Shown in pieces: positions 44,129 to 52,792 of a DNA stretch of 64,000 nt. The translations under genes and the position numbers were made by a program. The stretch's first letter is position 1. Every line of letters starts with the position of its first letter. The notes beneath the pieces are model-generated. The model had not been told where the DNA came from and did no database searches. It saw only the letters and a program-made list of their open reading frames with translations. Source of the DNA: an uncultured Lachnospiraceae bacterium. GTDB taxonomy: Bacteria; Bacillota; Clostridia; Lachnospirales; Lachnospiraceae. Where the stretch lies: positions 37,921-101,920 of the forward strand of contig CAJUJK010000014.1 of the NCBI GenBank assembly GCA_910586705.1, read 5' to 3'.

Positions 44129-44842
44129 CTAATGGATATACCTAAAGAATTTAAAGGAAATCAGTATCCTTCTTGCCCTTTCAACACTAATCTCTTGAAA
44201 AAACCGATACACTCCTTCTAATCCGATTTTACTTATCCATCTAGGTGCTCTTTTTATATTTCCTGCAACAAAATCAACCGTTCCTCCGCTACCAATTGCA
44301 TACTTTACATCACATTCGTTTAAAAAGCGTTGATTGTCTTCCATAAAATATTCTTGCTTTTTTGCCCCAAATCCCACGAATAAAATATCAGGTCTAAATT
44401 TTTTAATATGTTCCTGACAGCTATTTGTAAAACTATTTGAGAAAGGATAGTTCTCAAAGTCTGGTGAAAAACCGTCTACTTGAATTGCATATTTTTTCTT
44501 CACATTGGCAATTGCTTTTTTTACTGAATCTTCTTTTCCTCCCAGAAAAAAGATCTTCATATTATTTTTTTGGGCATAATCACAAAAATCATACACAATG
44601 TCGCTACCTGAAAGCTTAATAACATTTCTGAAATTTGGGTTTACTATTTTGGCAACTTTTAGAGGAACTTCTCCGTCCATTGTTGCATAATTTTTGTTAA
44701 TAAATTTCATCAGTCGTGGATTTTCGTTTGCATAAACAATTATCTGCGCATTTACCGTAATAATACACTTTGTTCTATTGCCTGCTTTTTCAAACAATTC
44801 TTTCCTATTAGTTATATTAAAATCAATGTTGCAGAATCTCAT
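44129..44842 (-). CDS. WecG/TagA/CpsF-family glycosyltransferase
   Basis: A 237-residue GT26 enzyme, which usually adds the second sugar (N-acetylmannosamine-type) to the undecaprenyl-linked primer. Landmarks are TVNAQIIVYANENPRLM, MDGEVPLKVAK, FLGGKEDSVKKA, the RPDILFVGFGAKKQEYFM region and a C-terminal RAPRWISKIGLEGVYRFFQE. Length is typical. Confidence 0.9.
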   Translation of the reverse strand: MRFCNIDFNITNRKELFEKAGNRTKCIITVNAQIIVYANENPRLMKFINKNYATMDGEVPLKVAKIVNPNFRNVIKLSGSDIVYDFCDYAQKNNMKIFFLGGKEDSVKKAIANVKKKYAIQVDGFSPDFENYPFSNSFTNSCQEHIKKFRPDILFVGFGAKKQEYFMEDNQRFLNECDVKYAIGSGGTVDFVAGNIKRAPRWISKIGLEGVYRFFQEISVERARRILISFKFFRYIH

Positions 44843-44895
44843 TGCAATAATACTTCCCTCTTTACTATTACATCATCTTTGCGCTTTCATCCCAC

Positions 44896-44939
44896 AAAAA
44901 ACCCGGTGTAAACCATGACAACGCCATACTTTACACCGG
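44896..44939 (-). terminator. Terminator of the ATPase/nuclease gene
   Basis: CCGGTGTAAA (44903-44912) and TTTACACCGG (44930-44939) form a perfect ten-base stem; on the minus strand it is followed by G and six T. It ends the transcript before the TagA-like gene. Confidence 0.8.
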
Positions 44940-44976
44940 ATTTCCCTCAGTTCCTATTTTGTTTTCCTAATCCCCG

Positions 44977-46575
44977 CTAAACCACCGCTTCCACAATCAC
45001 CTTTCCGTTCACTCGAACTACTTTCACGCCCGTTTCCTTCTTCCTGTTAAAGTTAAAGCTGAGCAGATATCCCTTATCCAGATGGTAGTAATCCAGATAT
45101 TCGACAAGCTGTCTTTCTCCACGCTCGTTATACTCATTCCCGCGCCAGATTTTCAGCTCCACTACATACTGCTCTCCCAGATAATCCACGATCACGTCGG
45201 TTCTCGATGCGTCCCTTGTCTGCGCTTCCAGATAATAGTTACCCGTGCCATTGATGATCGGCTTTAAATATAACAGGAAAAATTTCCGACCGTAAGCCTC
45301 CACAAACTTCTCATCGTTATCTCCGTAAATGTCTGTGAAGTATTCGACAAATTTTTCAAGCACCAGCTCCATATTAAGACCTGCTTCGCTCACGAATTGA
45401 GGTTTATTGTTCTCACCATATCGGAACGCGCTATTGCTTACGGATTCTTCCGCAGCAAACATATTGAGCATTCTCATCTCAAAAATGCGATTCGACACAA
45501 TCACTTGACTGCCCCGATCTTTCAGAAAACCAAACATTACCCCCATACTGATTGACTTTGTATCCGGGCTGAATGGTATCCGTTTCCCTTGATAGATAAT
45601 ATCCTCCAGCATTTCACGCATGTCAGGGTAAGTGTCGAGCTGCTTGGCCATGCTGTCAAACAAAGGCGTTTTGATTTTCATAATGCGGTTTACCGCTTCT
45701 GCTATCCCCTCTCTTGTCCACCAATTACACCCACTGGAAACTTCTTCTGTCTGTAGCTGCAGCGTCTCATCTATCGTCTTGCAGACGAGAGAAACCAGAT
45801 AGGGGTAGCCCGATGTATACTGATAAATTTCTTCCGCCACCGCAGGTACGTCCATGCCGGTCTGATGATCTGCTTCATACTCCCGTAGCATTTCCGCGAT
45901 CTGTCCTGCTGAAAAGTCCATGGATACGTCGAAACTTGCCGCGATATTCCAAGGACTATTGTACTGATGCTCTTCATTAGGACGCATCTTTAGCTTTAGA
46001 TTTTTAATATCATACACACCAACAAGAATAACTGCGCGGAAGATTGGTATATCCTGCCTGTGCAGATAATATCCCCGCAACTGCGCCAGAAAATCAATGA
46101 ATACTTGATTGTTTGATGCATTGTCTACCTCGTCGATCATCAGCACAACCGGCTTCAGAGCAGTTTCACATAACTGGCTCAGCCCTTTAAACAAATCTTT
46201 CAAGGATAATTCGTTTTGTTTTCGTAACAGGGATAGTCGCTCAAATGTCTCTGTTCCTATGCTCTCTCGCAATGTCTGTCTTCTAAAAAAGATATCCTCC
46301 ATCTGACTGATAAACGCTGTAGCAAAGGTCTGCTCATCCTTAAAATCGACCGTGCTGAGCATTTGGAAATCCAGAGAAAAGACAAGGTATTCTTTCTCCA
46401 GATAAATCTCCAGCGCATGGAGAGTCGTAGTCTTGCCATACTGTCTTCCACGGTTGATGACAAAATATTTCCCTCTATCCACATAAAGTCGTTTGATTTC
46501 TTCAAGCCTTTCGTCCAAACGCACCATATAATGTTCTTCTGGTCTGCAGATTCCTTCTGTATTAAAATACCGCAT
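44977..46575 (-). CDS. AAA-ATPase with C-terminal PD-(D/E)XK nuclease domain
   Basis: A 532-residue protein. The N-terminal P-loop ATPase has INRGRQYGKTTTLHALEIYL (Walker A), with a Walker B-like VLMIDEVDNAS. The C-terminal part has the nuclease core RTDVIVDYLGEQYVVELKIW, with Asp and Glu-x-Lys. This family (AAA_ATPase-like/DUF1703) is abundant in gut Firmicutes and Bacteroidetes, with unknown role. AAGGAGAG sets the start at 46575. It has its own terminator and interrupts the exopolysaccharide gene order, so it probably inserted there. Confidence 0.85.
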   Translation of the reverse strand: MRYFNTEGICRPEEHYMVRLDERLEEIKRLYVDRGKYFVINRGRQYGKTTTLHALEIYLEKEYLVFSLDFQMLSTVDFKDEQTFATAFISQMEDIFFRRQTLRESIGTETFERLSLLRKQNELSLKDLFKGLSQLCETALKPVVLMIDEVDNASNNQVFIDFLAQLRGYYLHRQDIPIFRAVILVGVYDIKNLKLKMRPNEEHQYNSPWNIAASFDVSMDFSAGQIAEMLREYEADHQTGMDVPAVAEEIYQYTSGYPYLVSLVCKTIDETLQLQTEEVSSGCNWWTREGIAEAVNRIMKIKTPLFDSMAKQLDTYPDMREMLEDIIYQGKRIPFSPDTKSISMGVMFGFLKDRGSQVIVSNRIFEMRMLNMFAAEESVSNSAFRYGENNKPQFVSEAGLNMELVLEKFVEYFTDIYGDNDEKFVEAYGRKFFLLYLKPIINGTGNYYLEAQTRDASRTDVIVDYLGEQYVVELKIWRGNEYNERGERQLVEYLDYYHLDKGYLLSFNFNRKKETGVKVVRVNGKVIVEAVV

Positions 46576-46723
46576 AGGCTCTCCTTGTCCGAATCCATCT
46601 CGCGCAATATCCGCGCCTTTCCTAAGCACATTCTATCATTACACTTTCGGTCTGTAAAGAAAAGCCGCATTATCCGATGTAAAGTATGAAATTGTCAAAG
46701 TACCTTCTGAATCCGCCTTCGCC

Positions 46724-48118
46724 TTAGGACACCCTGCGCTCCCCCGGCTCCACCTTCATCAACCCCACAGCCTCCTCGCTAAACCCCTGTGTGCTCCCCG
46801 GAATAAACAATATTTTCAGGGTCAGCATAATCAGCTTCAGGTCAAGAAACAGGCTTCGGTTTTCTATGTAAATCAGATCAAGCCGCAGCTTATCATATGC
46901 GCTGGTGTTATACTTCCCGTAAAGCTGCGCATACCCGGTAAGACCGCTTTTTACCTGCATACGGTAGGCAAACTGGGGCAGTTCCTCCGTGTAGTGCGCC
47001 ACATTCTCCACACGCTCGGGTCGTGGCCCTACCAGTGCCATATCCCCTTTCAACACGTTAAAAAGCTGCGGAATTTCATCAATACGGAAACGTCTGATCA
47101 CCGCGCCCACACGAGTGATGCGGCTGTCATATTCCCCGCATACAAGCGCTCCAGTTTTCTCGGCATCCATCACCATGCTGCGAAACTTGATGATTTGAAA
47201 CTTTTTCCAGTTTTTTGTATACCGTTCCTGCCGGAAGAAAATGGCGCCTCTGTCCTCCAGCTTGATTGCAAGCATTGTTGCGAGAGAAATCGGAAGGGTG
47301 ATAATCAGCCCAAACAACGAGAGTGTGATATCCATACTCCGTTTTAGCGCAGTCATTGTCAGGGATTCTTCGTAGGCGTTATATTTCATTAGCGGGCTGT
47401 CAATAAAATGTCGGTTCTCAAAGCCATAAGCCATGATATCCGTGATCGTCGGCGTCACATAGAAAACCTTCTTCTGGTTCATGCAGTAATACATCAGTTC
47501 CTCGCGCAGGCTGTAATCTACTTGATAGAGGATCACTGTCTCTGAAGCGTCAATCGCCGCTTTCATCTCCGCCATGCTTTTTCCGGCGGAGATCTGTCTG
47601 TGAATGTTAAAGAGACTCCACGGCTTGTTGTGTATTTTCGCCAGAAAGGTACTTACACTTTCATCCCCGTAAACAATGGTCGTCTCCTGTGGCGTAATAT
47701 GGTTCATATAATAACGTTTCGCCACGACTGCCCAGACACAGGCTGCCAGAAGCTGAACCAACGTGGTCATAAGTCCCGGCAGAACCGAAACGTATCTTCT
47801 TGCGATAAAGCAGCATTCCACATAGAAAATCAAATCTGTGATGCCAAAAGCCAGAAGCTGGGAAAATACCGTTTCGCCAACCGAATACTGTGCGGGTTTG
47901 TCCGCCCGGTAAATTTTTACCAGTCTGGTATAGATAAAAAGATAAAGCAGTAAGGACACTGTCCCGCCCAGTCCCCTGTGTGTGCGGAAAGCATAAAGAT
48001 TATAGTATGCGATCCAGACACAGGAAAAAAGCGCAAGCTGGATTCCTATGATGGAGATTGAGGATTTTCTCGAAAAACTGTCTTTTCTGATCCGGCTTTC
48101 CCTGTGCCGTTCGTCCAT
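46724..48118 (-). CDS. Polyprenyl glycosylphosphotransferase (priming sugar transferase)
   Basis: A 464-residue membrane enzyme that starts the repeat unit by moving a sugar phosphate to undecaprenyl phosphate. It has about five membrane segments, then a bacterial sugar transferase domain: KRSMDITLSLFGLIITLPIS, KFRSMVMDAEKTGA, RRFRIDEIPQLFNVLKGDMA and LVGPRPE. The start at 48118 has AAAGGAAG upstream; an earlier in-frame ATG at 48145 has none. It is the first sugar enzyme of the locus after the regulatory genes. Confidence 0.92.
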   Translation of the reverse strand: MDERHRESRIRKDSFSRKSSISIIGIQLALFSCVWIAYYNLYAFRTHRGLGGTVSLLLYLFIYTRLVKIYRADKPAQYSVGETVFSQLLAFGITDLIFYVECCFIARRYVSVLPGLMTTLVQLLAACVWAVVAKRYYMNHITPQETTIVYGDESVSTFLAKIHNKPWSLFNIHRQISAGKSMAEMKAAIDASETVILYQVDYSLREELMYYCMNQKKVFYVTPTITDIMAYGFENRHFIDSPLMKYNAYEESLTMTALKRSMDITLSLFGLIITLPISLATMLAIKLEDRGAIFFRQERYTKNWKKFQIIKFRSMVMDAEKTGALVCGEYDSRITRVGAVIRRFRIDEIPQLFNVLKGDMALVGPRPERVENVAHYTEELPQFAYRMQVKSGLTGYAQLYGKYNTSAYDKLRLDLIYIENRSLFLDLKLIMLTLKILFIPGSTQGFSEEAVGLMKVEPGERRVS

Positions 48119-48218
48119 GCCGCATCTTCCTTTCCGTCTTTTCATGGTGGAAGCAAGGCATCAACCCAGTCACGAAGTAATTTTTGCATGAGTTGATGCC
48201 TGTGATGAAACGTTTTGC

Positions 48219-48845
48219 TTACGGAAGCGCAATGAACGCAACCGGTCCGTTTCCCTTGAGAATCAGGACCACATGATCCGTTCTTGATTCAACCACATCC
48301 ACTTCGATCCATTGACCGTTCACATACTGCCTTGCTGCGATCCTTGTGCCGTCCGGAAGTCCTTTCACATAGAAATTCACGGTGGCGGCATTAAAATTCG
48401 CAGCGGGGAATTTCACGCCCACCACATTAAGCAGTCTTCCGCCAAGTGTAGCAGCCAGACTCTGCGCGCTGCCAGCAACTGCGCTGTTTACTCTGGACAG
48501 GGTTGTCGTCAGATTGCTGGGCACACCGTTAATCAGGATCCTGCCGCCCTGACCCACGGGCATTGCATTCGGCACACCCGGCGCAGAGCTGACCGCGTTG
48601 TTGTAATACTCCCCGGCGTTTAAACCCCTCTGCGCCGCTGCCTGTGCGTCCGACGCATTCGCAAATCCTTCACCCGCATAAGACGGCTGCGTGCCGGAGG
48701 CTTCCACAGCTTCCGATGGCCCCTGGATAATAATCACTTTTGTTTTCTGTTTGACCACGACAGATGTGGAAGGTGACTCTGCCGCCGACACCGTCATGGA
48801 TGTAACCAGCAGAGAAGCTGTCAATAAAGCCATAAATCTTTTCAC
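48219..48845 (-). CDS. Secreted protein of the exopolysaccharide locus
   Basis: A 208-residue protein with a Sec signal peptide (KRFMALLTASLLVTSMTVSA, cleavage after Ala). I favour the GTG at 48845 because AAAGGAGG is nine bases upstream of it but touches the ATG at 48854. The mature part is Ala/Asn/Gly-rich, with a C-terminal beta-rich region (TRIAARQYVNGQWIEVDVVE). No known domain. Its place between the sortase-like lipoprotein and priming transferase suggests a role at the cell surface. Confidence 0.75.
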   Translation of the reverse strand: MKRFMALLTASLLVTSMTVSAAESPSTSVVVKQKTKVIIIQGPSEAVEASGTQPSYAGEGFANASDAQAAAQRGLNAGEYYNNAVSSAPGVPNAMPVGQGGRILINGVPSNLTTTLSRVNSAVAGSAQSLAATLGGRLLNVVGVKFPAANFNAATVNFYVKGLPDGTRIAARQYVNGQWIEVDVVESRTDHVVLILKGNGPVAFIALP

Positions 48846-48964
48846 GAGAACCATCCTCCTTTCTACTTTTTTGTTTCAGGAAATGACAGGGGTCATTTCC
48901 CGATCTATATCAGCGTCCCACAGATATGCGGAAAATTCTCCCGCAATCCGGGATGCAGATATCC

Positions 48965-49780
48965 CTACTCATCCAGAATGACGCGGTCGATTTTTCCCGC
49001 TTCGTCATGGACCAGCGCTCCGACCACCACATACTGTGTGCCGTCCTCTCTGGTGGTTCCGTCAAGGGTCACCAGAAAATGATACGGGGTCAGACCTTCC
49101 CAGCCATCCCGGAAATTACGGTTCATGCGTCTTCCCGTGCAAACATCTTTAAGATACGCCTCACAGCCTTCATATGTTGTATAATCATATCTGCGCAGGA
49201 TATCGCTGCTTTCGTCATAGTATGCCGCAAAGATTTCGTAGGTCAGTACATTGTCCGGCAGATAGAGATAAAATGTTTCATGGGCTGTAAAAAAATCCGC
49301 CTCCTCAAAGCTGTGGAGCTCCTTAAAAGGAGAATTTTCCCCCAGATCATCCCCGTGTATCACCGTATTAAAATCACACATGTTCATCAGGTTGGGCATC
49401 TCTGTGTATACGGCTCCTGTGGCGTTTTCGTCTCCGTAAAAGTCATGTGTTATATAATATTCATCCGAAACAGGGCTCTGCAGGACGGGAAGGTCGATCC
49501 CCGTACCGGGAATATACAGCCACGCAAATATATCTGGATTTTGTTCCTGCAGCATGGCAAAATCAATCCTGCCATCTGCTGCGGATTCTCCGAAAACACC
49601 TGTCTCCTCCGCAGGCTGCCCGGGGTTCCCTGCCTCCATTTCCGCTGCTTTTGCTGATTCCTGTACGCCGGGTGCCTCCTGCACCGATTCCTGCTCACCG
49701 TTGTCTGACATACCACATGCCGCTGCACAGACGGCAAGTGACAGCGCTCCAAGAATAAAGACAGTTTTTCGCTTTCTCAC
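48965..49780 (-). CDS. Sortase-B-like lipoprotein lacking catalytic residues
   Basis: A 271-residue protein with a lipobox (AVCAAAC), an acidic linker and a sortase class B fold region from ~70: NPDIFAWLYIPGTGIDLPVL, EYYITHDFYGDENATGAVY and VVVGALV at the end. In active enzymes the His lies in IYGHNM, the Cys in TLSTC and the Arg before the last strand. Here these read IHGDDL, LVTLDG and TQYVVV, so all three catalytic residues are replaced. It cannot be a normal transpeptidase. It sits three bases after the kinase-LCP gene and may bind wall or polymer. Confidence 0.85.
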   Translation of the reverse strand: MRKRKTVFILGALSLAVCAAACGMSDNGEQESVQEAPGVQESAKAAEMEAGNPGQPAEETGVFGESAADGRIDFAMLQEQNPDIFAWLYIPGTGIDLPVLQSPVSDEYYITHDFYGDENATGAVYTEMPNLMNMCDFNTVIHGDDLGENSPFKELHSFEEADFFTAHETFYLYLPDNVLTYEIFAAYYDESSDILRRYDYTTYEGCEAYLKDVCTGRRMNRNFRDGWEGLTPYHFLVTLDGTTREDGTQYVVVGALVHDEAGKIDRVILDE

Positions 49781-49783
49781 GCC

Positions 49784-52003
49784 TTAATTCCTCTCTGGGA
49801 CGGGATCATAAAAAATTTCCAGTATCATTTCATACAACGCCGTCTCGTCTATGTAATACTCCTCGAACTGCTCCCCCATCACGGTCTCACCTTCAAGCAT
49901 ATAAAAGTTGTTCGATCCGCCCCTATAATCGAGCGCATGGGACGCCAGATATACCGCTTTATCGACGGTGACATCCGTGACCATTGCCGGTGAAGCCGCC
50001 CGGTACATCCGCGCGATATTGAAGATGTCCTCTCCGGCACTGATTTTCGTCTTTTCAACAAATCCTTCCAGATACTGCATCTGCCGTTCCAGCCGCCGGT
50101 CTGCGGATGCAAAGGTATCTGTGTCACGCCAGCGCACATAGGTGAGTGCATCCTCTCCTTCCAGATGCACCTGCGCGCCTTCCTTCAAAAGCGGCGATTC
50201 AGAAGTCAAATCCTCTAAAACCGTGACGTCCACGCCGCCCACCGCATCGTTTAGGGGGGCGGCAGCGCTAAAATTGACCGCTGCGTATCCGTGTATGGGC
50301 AACCCATAAAACAGGCGGCTGACCGCCTCCTTCTGATAGACGCAGCTTTCTTCCATGCCGTTTCCGAAACCGTGCTGGACGCATATCTGGGCTGTGATGG
50401 TATCGATATAGGCTCCCGTGTCACTGTACATGTCAATCTGTGTCATCGTATTTCGGTTAATGCCGATAAGATCCATCTCTTTTCTGCGTGGATTCAGTAC
50501 GAGCAAAAACAGGGCATCTGCTTGTCCGCCGTCCGTTCCCTCCGGCATTTCCTGCACGGTCTCATCCTGTTTATCAATCCCCATAAAGAGGAATGTCAGA
50601 ATATCCTCGTTATAAGCGTAAATCTGATTCTTATATTTGACCCAGCCATTCTGCCAGACTTTTTTTTCTGCTTCCGTCGGCTGCTGCGCTGCCACAGCCG
50701 CGGAAAGACGGGGTGACATGTACGCCGACTGCTGTAGTCTGACTTTCCCCACGGTTCCCGCACCCAGAATGCACGCACAGGCTGTAATCGGTACAGATAC
50801 CAGAATTCCGGCACACAAAAGAGCGGCTCTGATGCCTTTTCGTTTCTTGTGGAATTTTCTTTCCTTATGACGGGAATTTCCCTTTTTTTCGGTATTTTTT
50901 ATTTCTGGACTTTTTGTTTTGTCGGAATTTCTTTTCCCTTTGCGCGGTGTCTGTGCCAATTCCGGCCAGAGATACTTCTCATCTAAAAACTGTATATCCG
51001 GTTTCTTTTTTCTGAGATTATTGCGTTTTTTAAATAGTTCGTCGGATTCCTTTTTTATCGACTGCCCGCATGCCTCTATCCGCTGGAGTCTGTGCTTTTC
51101 CAGTTCGGGAGAGACTCTCTTCGGCTCCGGGTTTTCCGGCAGTACATTTTGTGCCTTATCCGGCTCCACGGCGGCTTGTCTGCCCTCTGCCGGTACTGTC
51201 TTCTGCTTATAGGCGTTTTCTTCCCCATATCTGCCGTAATACTGCCCATAGTATTTTCCATAATACTTGCCGTAGTATCTGCCATAATGCCCGTAAATGC
51301 CTCCGGCGCTCATGTCCACTTTATTCAGTATCGCGCCGAGGACTCTGCATCCCGTCTTTTCAAGCTGCTCTTTGACCTTTCGTGCAAACCGCCTGCTGAT
51401 GCCGTTATTCTGAATCACCAGCATGGCGCCGTCGCATTCTCTCGCCACTACCGCTGCATCAATGACACTTCCAAGCGGCGGCGTATCCACGATTATATAA
51501 TCAAACTGTCTGCGAAGGCAAAGAAGGGTCTCCTTGAATTTTTCTCCACCCAGAAGCTCACTCGGATTGGGCGGCACAGGTCCGGCAAAAATCATGTGCA
51601 GATTTTGGATATTGGTCATATGTACGACCGTTTCCAGTGTTTCCTTGCCTGCCAGCACATGGATCAGCCCATGGTGCACCGTCCCGGTTTTATATCTTCC
51701 CACCAGTACGGATTTGCGCAGATCGGCATCCACCAGAACCACTTGCTTTCCCGCCTCCGCAAACGCCCGTGCCAGTTCCACCGCCACGGAGGTTTTGCCT
51801 TCATTAGGCGTGCAGCTTGTTATGACAATCGTCCGGATATCCGAACCGCACAGCTCTATGTTTGTGCGAAGTGTCTTATAAGCTTCTCTCGTTCTGTAAT
51901 CGTCCTGCGTCTCAAAGCGGAGCGTAATTTCCCGCGTCACGTTAAACGCTTTCGTATCAGGCTCCCCGGAAACGCCGCGATCTATACTCCTACCGTTTTC
52001 CAT
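49784..52003 (-). CDS. Fusion of CpsD-type tyrosine kinase and LCP-family transferase
   Basis: A 739-residue protein. Residues 1-235 form a bacterial tyrosine kinase: Walker A TPNEGKTS (~65-72), A' VVLVDADLRKS (~88-98), Walker B YIIVDTPP (~169-176). Then comes a Tyr cluster at 236-262 (YGHYGRYYGKYYGKYYGQYY), a basic linker to 392 and one membrane helix (~393-415). From ~468 an LCP domain follows: FLFMGIDK, INRNTM in place of PRDT, GYAAVNF, NDAVGGVDV, LTYVRW and RRLERQ. The kinase would be inside, the LCP domain outside. LCP enzymes attach polymers to peptidoglycan. The gene overlaps cpsC by 14 bases. The fusion is unusual; the frame is continuous. Confidence 0.9.
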   Translation of the reverse strand: MENGRSIDRGVSGEPDTKAFNVTREITLRFETQDDYRTREAYKTLRTNIELCGSDIRTIVITSCTPNEGKTSVAVELARAFAEAGKQVVLVDADLRKSVLVGRYKTGTVHHGLIHVLAGKETLETVVHMTNIQNLHMIFAGPVPPNPSELLGGEKFKETLLCLRRQFDYIIVDTPPLGSVIDAAVVARECDGAMLVIQNNGISRRFARKVKEQLEKTGCRVLGAILNKVDMSAGGIYGHYGRYYGKYYGKYYGQYYGRYGEENAYKQKTVPAEGRQAAVEPDKAQNVLPENPEPKRVSPELEKHRLQRIEACGQSIKKESDELFKKRNNLRKKKPDIQFLDEKYLWPELAQTPRKGKRNSDKTKSPEIKNTEKKGNSRHKERKFHKKRKGIRAALLCAGILVSVPITACACILGAGTVGKVRLQQSAYMSPRLSAAVAAQQPTEAEKKVWQNGWVKYKNQIYAYNEDILTFLFMGIDKQDETVQEMPEGTDGGQADALFLLVLNPRRKEMDLIGINRNTMTQIDMYSDTGAYIDTITAQICVQHGFGNGMEESCVYQKEAVSRLFYGLPIHGYAAVNFSAAAPLNDAVGGVDVTVLEDLTSESPLLKEGAQVHLEGEDALTYVRWRDTDTFASADRRLERQMQYLEGFVEKTKISAGEDIFNIARMYRAASPAMVTDVTVDKAVYLASHALDYRGGSNNFYMLEGETVMGEQFEEYYIDETALYEMILEIFYDPVPERN

Positions 52004-52763
52004 GCATCTGGACCTTTCTTCCTTTTTTGTCGGAAGTATTTTTCTTCTTTTTCCTGCGGCTTTTGCCCTTACCCGGATTCTCCCGCAGCGGAATTAATGC
52101 CAACGTGGAAAGTTCCAGATATTTTTCGATATCCTCGGAAGATTTGATCGTATCATCCAGAAGAAATCCTGCCAGTACCGCACCGCCCACCGCCAGACAG
52201 CCGAGTATGCCGCCAAACAGTGTCCATCGCACGCAGCTGGGGGACGCTTTCTCCGTGGGGAAATTGGCGGCTTCCACCATATTGACGGCATCAATGTCCA
52301 TCACTTCCTCTATGTGTCTGCCTGCGGCTTCTCTTATGCTGTCGGCTATCGTCATTGCCACCGTTGGATCATGGTCTTTCACCGTGATGGAAATCACACG
52401 GGTATCTTCCTGTGTGCTGACGGAAACTTTTTTCTGCAGTTCCTTGTAATCCAGAGCAAGTCCCAGATTTCGGATCACTTCTTCCAGCACATATCTGCTC
52501 CCGATCAGCTCTCTGTAATCCTTCGTAAGCTGGCTGCCCAACTGGACATCCGAGTAAGTGACAGCCGTATTTTCGTTCTTATTTAGAATATAGATCTTTG
52601 TGGTGGATTCATAAGTCGGTGTAATCAGGTATCTGCTGATCAGAAAAGCTGCGAGCGCCGCAAGAATACCGACTCCCAGAATAAGCCAGAACCTCCCAAG
52701 AAGGACAGCTATCATTTCCAGCAGATCAATCTCTACCGTGCCTGTCTCTCTATTCTCTTCCAT
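51990..52763 (-). CDS. Chain-length/kinase-activator protein, CpsC/Wzz family
   Basis: A 257-residue protein with two membrane helices (near residues 22-45 and 180-203) bracketing an extracellular coiled-coil domain, beginning DLLEMIAVLLGRFWLILGVG. CpsC proteins activate the partner tyrosine kinase and set polymer length. The C-terminal tail is very basic (KSRRKKKKNTSDKKGRK), probably contacting the kinase or membrane. Its end overlaps the kinase start. Confidence 0.92.
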   Translation of the reverse strand: MEENRETGTVEIDLLEMIAVLLGRFWLILGVGILAALAAFLISRYLITPTYESTTKIYILNKNENTAVTYSDVQLGSQLTKDYRELIGSRYVLEEVIRNLGLALDYKELQKKVSVSTQEDTRVISITVKDHDPTVAMTIADSIREAAGRHIEEVMDIDAVNMVEAANFPTEKASPSCVRWTLFGGILGCLAVGGAVLAGFLLDDTIKSSEDIEKYLELSTLALIPLRENPGKGKSRRKKKKNTSDKKGRKVQMHGKR

Positions 52764-52792
52764 CCGTTTTTCACACCCTTCTTTGGTTCCGT

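Noticed and set aside
48965..49780. Active class B sortase
   Set aside because: His, Cys and Arg positions are all substituted and no alternative cysteine fits.
51092..52147. Plus-strand 351-codon frame opposite the kinase-LCP gene
   Set aside because: The minus-strand gene has clear motifs and operon context; this frame has none.
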